Part shown: piece by piece, positions 4,626-7,141 of the stretch | How the letters are laid out: every line of letters begins with the position of its first letter | How positions within the stretch are numbered: the stretch's first letter is position 1 | Assembly (NCBI GenBank): GCA_964526375.1 | Contig: CAZGLK010000038.1 | Span: forward strand, 1-7,141 | DNA length: 7,141 bases | Reading direction: 5' to 3' | From: CAZGLK01 sp964526375 | GTDB lineage: Bacteria; Patescibacteriota; Minisyncoccia; JACQLN01 | Program-made: the position numbers and the translations under genes | The notes under the pieces: generated by a model | What the model saw: the letters and a program-made list of their open reading frames with translations, nothing else | What the model was told of the DNA's origin: nothing | Databases searched by the model: none

Positions 4626-5528
4626 ATGAAAATTGGAGAATATAGGGGGGTTGGAATTTTCACGGACAACGACCGCACCAACGACTATGAATTTAGCACC
4701 TTTTTAAGAAAAGCCTGCAACTTTGCGCTTACAGCGGTACTTAATTCATTGCCGCCCGGCTTTCAAACGTACATTAAAAAATCTCATAAATCCGCCGAGG
4801 AGGTGATTGAGCACGCTACTACCCATCGCGCTCTAGAGGTGCTTTATCAGCGTGGGAAAACTCATTCTTCCCGCGGGATTTTTCAAAAACTGGCCCACCG
4901 GGTCTGGTTTGGCATATTAAACAATTCCATTGCCATAAGAAACCGGCTCAAGCTCACCAAAAAAGAAATAAAGACGGCCCTAGACCTTTTAGAGAAAAAC
5001 GAGAATGATTCAATACATATTCTTAGCATCGCTTCAGGATCGGCCCGGGCCATCATAGAAGTTCTGCGATTGCTGGATGTGCCTAAAAAAACAATAACGG
5101 CCAAATTTCTGGACAAAAATCCTGAAGCCATTAAATATAGCCAACAACTTGCCAAAGACTTAACGCAAAAATACAAACTGGAATGGATCACCGACACCGC
5201 CGGAAATTTTTATAAACATTATTCCAACGGCGCCAGGCCTGATATTATTGAGATGGTGGGGTTGCTGGATTATTTCGACCAAACAAAATGCATAACCCTG
5301 CTGGCGTTCATATATGAATATTTGCGCTCGGGGGGGGTTTTTATAACGGCTAACATCATTCACAATCGGACGCAGAAGTTTATTTCCAAAATAGCGGGCT
5401 GGCCCGTGGGCTCCCGCACTCCCGAAGATGTTAGAGATTTAGCCCTGGCGGCCGGTTTTGACCCGCAAAAAACAAAGGTCGTTTGCGAGCCGCTTAAAAT
5501 CCACGCCGTGCTCGTGGCTGGAAAGTAG
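4626..5528 (+). CDS. Divergent SAM methyltransferase-like protein
   Basis: This 300-aa soluble protein is probably a class I methyltransferase. The helical N-terminal half (about 20-120) has no recognised domain. The Rossmann-like part follows: HILSIASGSARA (131-142) takes the place of motif I, where DLGxGxG is usual. FLDKNPEAI (161-169) corresponds to motif II with Asp163. DIIEMVGLLDYF (206-217) and LRSGGVFITANI (233-244) resemble motifs IV and V. Motif I lacks the usual Asp and its last Gly is Ala, so SAM binding may be altered. The ..SIAIRNRL.. stretch just before it (about 101-108) is reminiscent of the Methyltransf_20 family, but that is a weak impression. Substrate unknown. It follows the FAM173-like gene by 81 bases with its own promoter and no leader, so it is probably a separate unit. 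Confidence 0.75.
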   Translation: MKIGEYRGVGIFTDNDRTNDYEFSTFLRKACNFALTAVLNSLPPGFQTYIKKSHKSAEEVIEHATTHRALEVLYQRGKTHSSRGIFQKLAHRVWFGILNNSIAIRNRLKLTKKEIKTALDLLEKNENDSIHILSIASGSARAIIEVLRLLDVPKKTITAKFLDKNPEAIKYSQQLAKDLTQKYKLEWITDTAGNFYKHYSNGARPDIIEMVGLLDYFDQTKCITLLAFIYEYLRSGGVFITANIIHNRTQKFISKIAGWPVGSRTPEDVRDLALAAGFDPQKTKVVCEPLKIHAVLVAGK

Positions 5529-5615
5529 TTCGACAAGCTCACTATAAATAGTTCGAGACCTCGACTGTCTTCGACTCCGAGGTCGCTCAGACTCGAGGAG
5601 AGCTCGGTCGAAGTC
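5529..5615. repeat. TCGA-rich composite repeat in the gap before the histidine kinase
   Basis: The gap begins with TTCGACAAGCTCA (5529-5541), the exact complement of 169-181 inside fmt. It also holds an inverted repeat GACCTCG (5557-5563) / CGAGGTC (5578-5584) around 14 bases, which shares GACCTC/GAGGTC with the fmt hairpin. TCGA occurs six times in about 80 bases, and GCTCACTATAA appears at both ends (near 5537 and 5619). No gene is seen. It looks like a degenerate or nested copy of the same repeat family. Confidence 0.65.
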
Positions 5616-5624
5616 CAGGCTCAC

Positions 5625-5630
5625 TATAAT
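5625..5630 (+). promoter_or_regulatory. Possible -10 box immediately before the histidine kinase
   Basis: TATAAT lies only 3 bases before the ATG at 5634, which is too close if that ATG starts at or after the transcription start. A shift to CACTAT (5622-5627) would put transcription at about 5634, again leaderless. No -35 box was identified. The box lies at the end of the repeat-rich gap. Confidence 0.4.
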
Positions 5631-5633
5631 ATA

Positions 5634-7141
5634 ATGGAACTTTTTGCCATATCGGGTTTAATCAACGGCATAGCTTCGTTAAGCTTTGGTTTTTTGGTTA
5701 TTTATAAAAACTGGCGCGACACCATAAATCGGGTCTTTTTTCTGCTGATGATAAGCATGATCGTTTGGTCCTTCGGTTATTGGCAGTGGCTCTCCAGCAC
5801 CAGTCACGACCCGGCTCTTTTTTGGACAAGAATACTTTCGGTTGGCTCCACCATAATTCCCGCTTTTTACTTGCATTGGATTTTGCTTCTGCTCGGCCGG
5901 CGCCAAACCAAGCGCCTTTTAGCGTTTGTTTATTTTTTGGCCGGTCTCTTTTTACTATTCTCTTTCTCGCAGCTTTTTGTAAAAGACGTAGCACCTCGGC
6001 TATCCTTTCCGTTCTGGCCACAGCCGGGTGTATTGTATCATTTCTATTTGGCGGCGGTGTACGTTAGTTTGGTAACCTATTCTCTTTACCTTTTGCTCAA
6101 GACTTACCAAACTGCTTCCGCCGACAAACGGGGACAAATTTTTTATGTGGTCTTGGGTTCGGTAATGGGTTTTGGAGGCGGCCTGACTAACTTTTTTTTG
6201 TGGTACGGCATTCCCATTCAGCCCTTCGGCAATTTCTTTGTGGCCTCGTTTCCGGTGTTTTTTGGCTACGCCATGTTAAAACATCGGCTCTTTAATTCCA
6301 AGGTTGCCGCCACCGAGCTTTTAGTGTTTACAATTTGGATTTTCCTGCTGATACGAGCGGCCACGGCCCAAACATTAACCGAGCGGGTAATAGATTACGG
6401 CGTCTTTGTTCTGACCGTATTTGTGGGCGTGTTCCTGGTTAAAAGTGTAATCAAAGAAATCGAACAGCGTGAAAAACTTCAAAACTTAACCGACCAGCTG
6501 GAAAAGGCCAATGTGGAGTTAAAAAGAGTGGACGCGGCCAAATCGGAGTTCGTTTCCATTGTTTCGCACCAGCTACGCACGCCGCTGACGGCCATTAAAG
6601 GTTACCTTTCCATGTTGCGCGAGGGCAGTTATGGCGCTGTGGCGTCCCAGCAAAAAGACACTTTGGAAAAAGTTTACCAGTCATCCGAGAATCTGATTCA
6701 TCTGGTGGAAGATCTGCTTAACTTGAATCGCATTGAAGAGGGACGGATAACTTATAACTTCAGGCCGGTTGACTTGGCGCAGATGACAGACGAGGCAGTG
6801 CACGATCTAAGAACTTTGGCCGATCTTAAAAAATTAAAACTATCGTGGATCAAACCCCAAGCCTTGCCCGCCGCTTGGGCCGACCCCGACAAAATCCGTC
6901 AGGTCATAATCAATTTTATAGACAACGCCATAAAATACACCGAGCAAGGTAGTGTAACCGTGGATTTAAGATTAGAAAGCGACCTTCTGGTTTTTCGGGT
7001 CAGCGATACCGGTGTGGGTATGGACGCGGAAGAACAAGCTAACCTGTTTAAAAAATTCGTTCGCGGCGAAGGCGGGCGGGCGCTTTACACCGGCGGCACC
7101 GGTTTGGGTCTGTACGTGGCTAGTATCATCACCGAAGCCCA
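5634..7141 (+). CDS. Multi-pass membrane sensor histidine kinase (3' end outside window)
   Basis: This is a two-component sensor that autophosphorylates on His and passes the phosphate to a response regulator not seen here. The frame is open for 502 codons to the window end. The N-terminal part has about nine hydrophobic segments, near residues 4-24, 31-52, 62-87, 94-115, 133-156, 168-192, 199-216, 228-243 and 252-273. The first seven resemble the 7TM-type sensor modules of many kinases. A short coiled coil (about 274-302) leads to the HisKA H-box FVSIVSHQLRTPLTAIKG with His312. The ATPase domain shows the N-box NFIDNAIKY (427-435, Asn431), G1 box DTGVGM (458-463), F-box LFKKF (471-475) and G2 box GGTGLGL (487-493). 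All catalytic boxes are intact, and only the last few dozen residues are likely missing. No periplasmic ligand domain is visible, so the signal is probably sensed within or by the membrane. ATG at 5634 lies just before the first membrane segment. Confidence 0.95.
   Translation, partial: MELFAISGLINGIASLSFGFLVIYKNWRDTINRVFFLLMISMIVWSFGYWQWLSSTSHDPALFWTRILSVGSTIIPAFYLHWILLLLGRRQTKRLLAFVYFLAGLFLLFSFSQLFVKDVAPRLSFPFWPQPGVLYHFYLAAVYVSLVTYSLYLLLKTYQTASADKRGQIFYVVLGSVMGFGGGLTNFFLWYGIPIQPFGNFFVASFPVFFGYAMLKHRLFNSKVAATELLVFTIWIFLLIRAATAQTLTERVIDYGVFVLTVFVGVFLVKSVIKEIEQREKLQNLTDQLEKANVELKRVDAAKSEFVSIVSHQLRTPLTAIKGYLSMLREGSYGAVASQQKDTLEKVYQSSENLIHLVEDLLNLNRIEEGRITYNFRPVDLAQMTDEAVHDLRTLADLKKLKLSWIKPQALPAAWADPDKIRQVIINFIDNAIKYTEQGSVTVDLRLESDLLVFRVSDTGVGMDAEEQANLFKKFVRGEGGRALYTGGTGLGLYVASIITEA

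Noticed and set aside
5698..6067. Open frames of 100 and 107 codons on both strands within the histidine kinase
   Set aside because: They lie under the membrane segments of a clearly coding frame and show no motifs or start signals of their own.
1..7141. CRISPR array, transposase, phage or defence genes
   Set aside because: No regularly spaced repeats and no proteins of these families were found on either strand.

Overview
The window reads as a compact bacterial chromosome segment with several traits of the Candidate Phyla Radiation (Patescibacteria, perhaps Parcubacteria-like). These traits are short intergenic gaps, mostly missing Shine-Dalgarno sequences, starts placed almost on top of the -10 boxes, small unrecognised basic proteins, and small palindromic repeats. 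This assignment is inference from gene content and style; no rRNA or other phylogenetic marker is present to fix it. No tRNA, rRNA, CRISPR array, transposase or phage gene was seen.

Left part, minus strand (1-1645): a probable operon runs leftward. It carries a 91-aa protein of unknown function, peptide deformylase (def) and methionyl-tRNA formyltransferase (fmt). def and fmt overlap by 4 bases (ATGA), and fmt leaves the window at base 1. The two enzymes add and remove the formyl group of initiator Met. A palindromic repeat unit is inserted in frame in fmt, between its catalytic and C-terminal domains.

Middle, plus strand (1666-2626): a self-contained unit has its own -35/-10, a strong Shine-Dalgarno, a 60-aa basic protein and a hairpin terminator. 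The terminator's T-tract runs directly into the extended -10 promoter of a PlsC-like acyltransferase. The acyltransferase converges on a polyprenyl (probably geranylgeranyl) diphosphate synthase on the minus strand (2833-3885). The 206-bp gap between them holds two concentric palindromes that share an ACGATCGT core, and this is the least explained structure in the window.

Right part, plus strand (3990-7141): a membrane-anchored methyltransferase resembling the FAM173/ATPSCKMT family comes first, then a second, divergent methyltransferase-like protein. A repeat-rich 105-bp gap follows, and then a multi-pass membrane histidine kinase cut by the window end. A long hairpin lies between the divergent prenyl synthase and the first methyltransferase.

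Together the right-hand and middle genes deal mainly with lipids and membranes (acyltransferase, prenyl synthase, TM-anchored methyltransferase, membrane sensor). The left operon is translation housekeeping. No clearly new multi-gene system is evident. The novel material is in the non-coding and repeat structure: the dyad pair, the in-frame repeat in fmt, and the apparently leaderless promoters.
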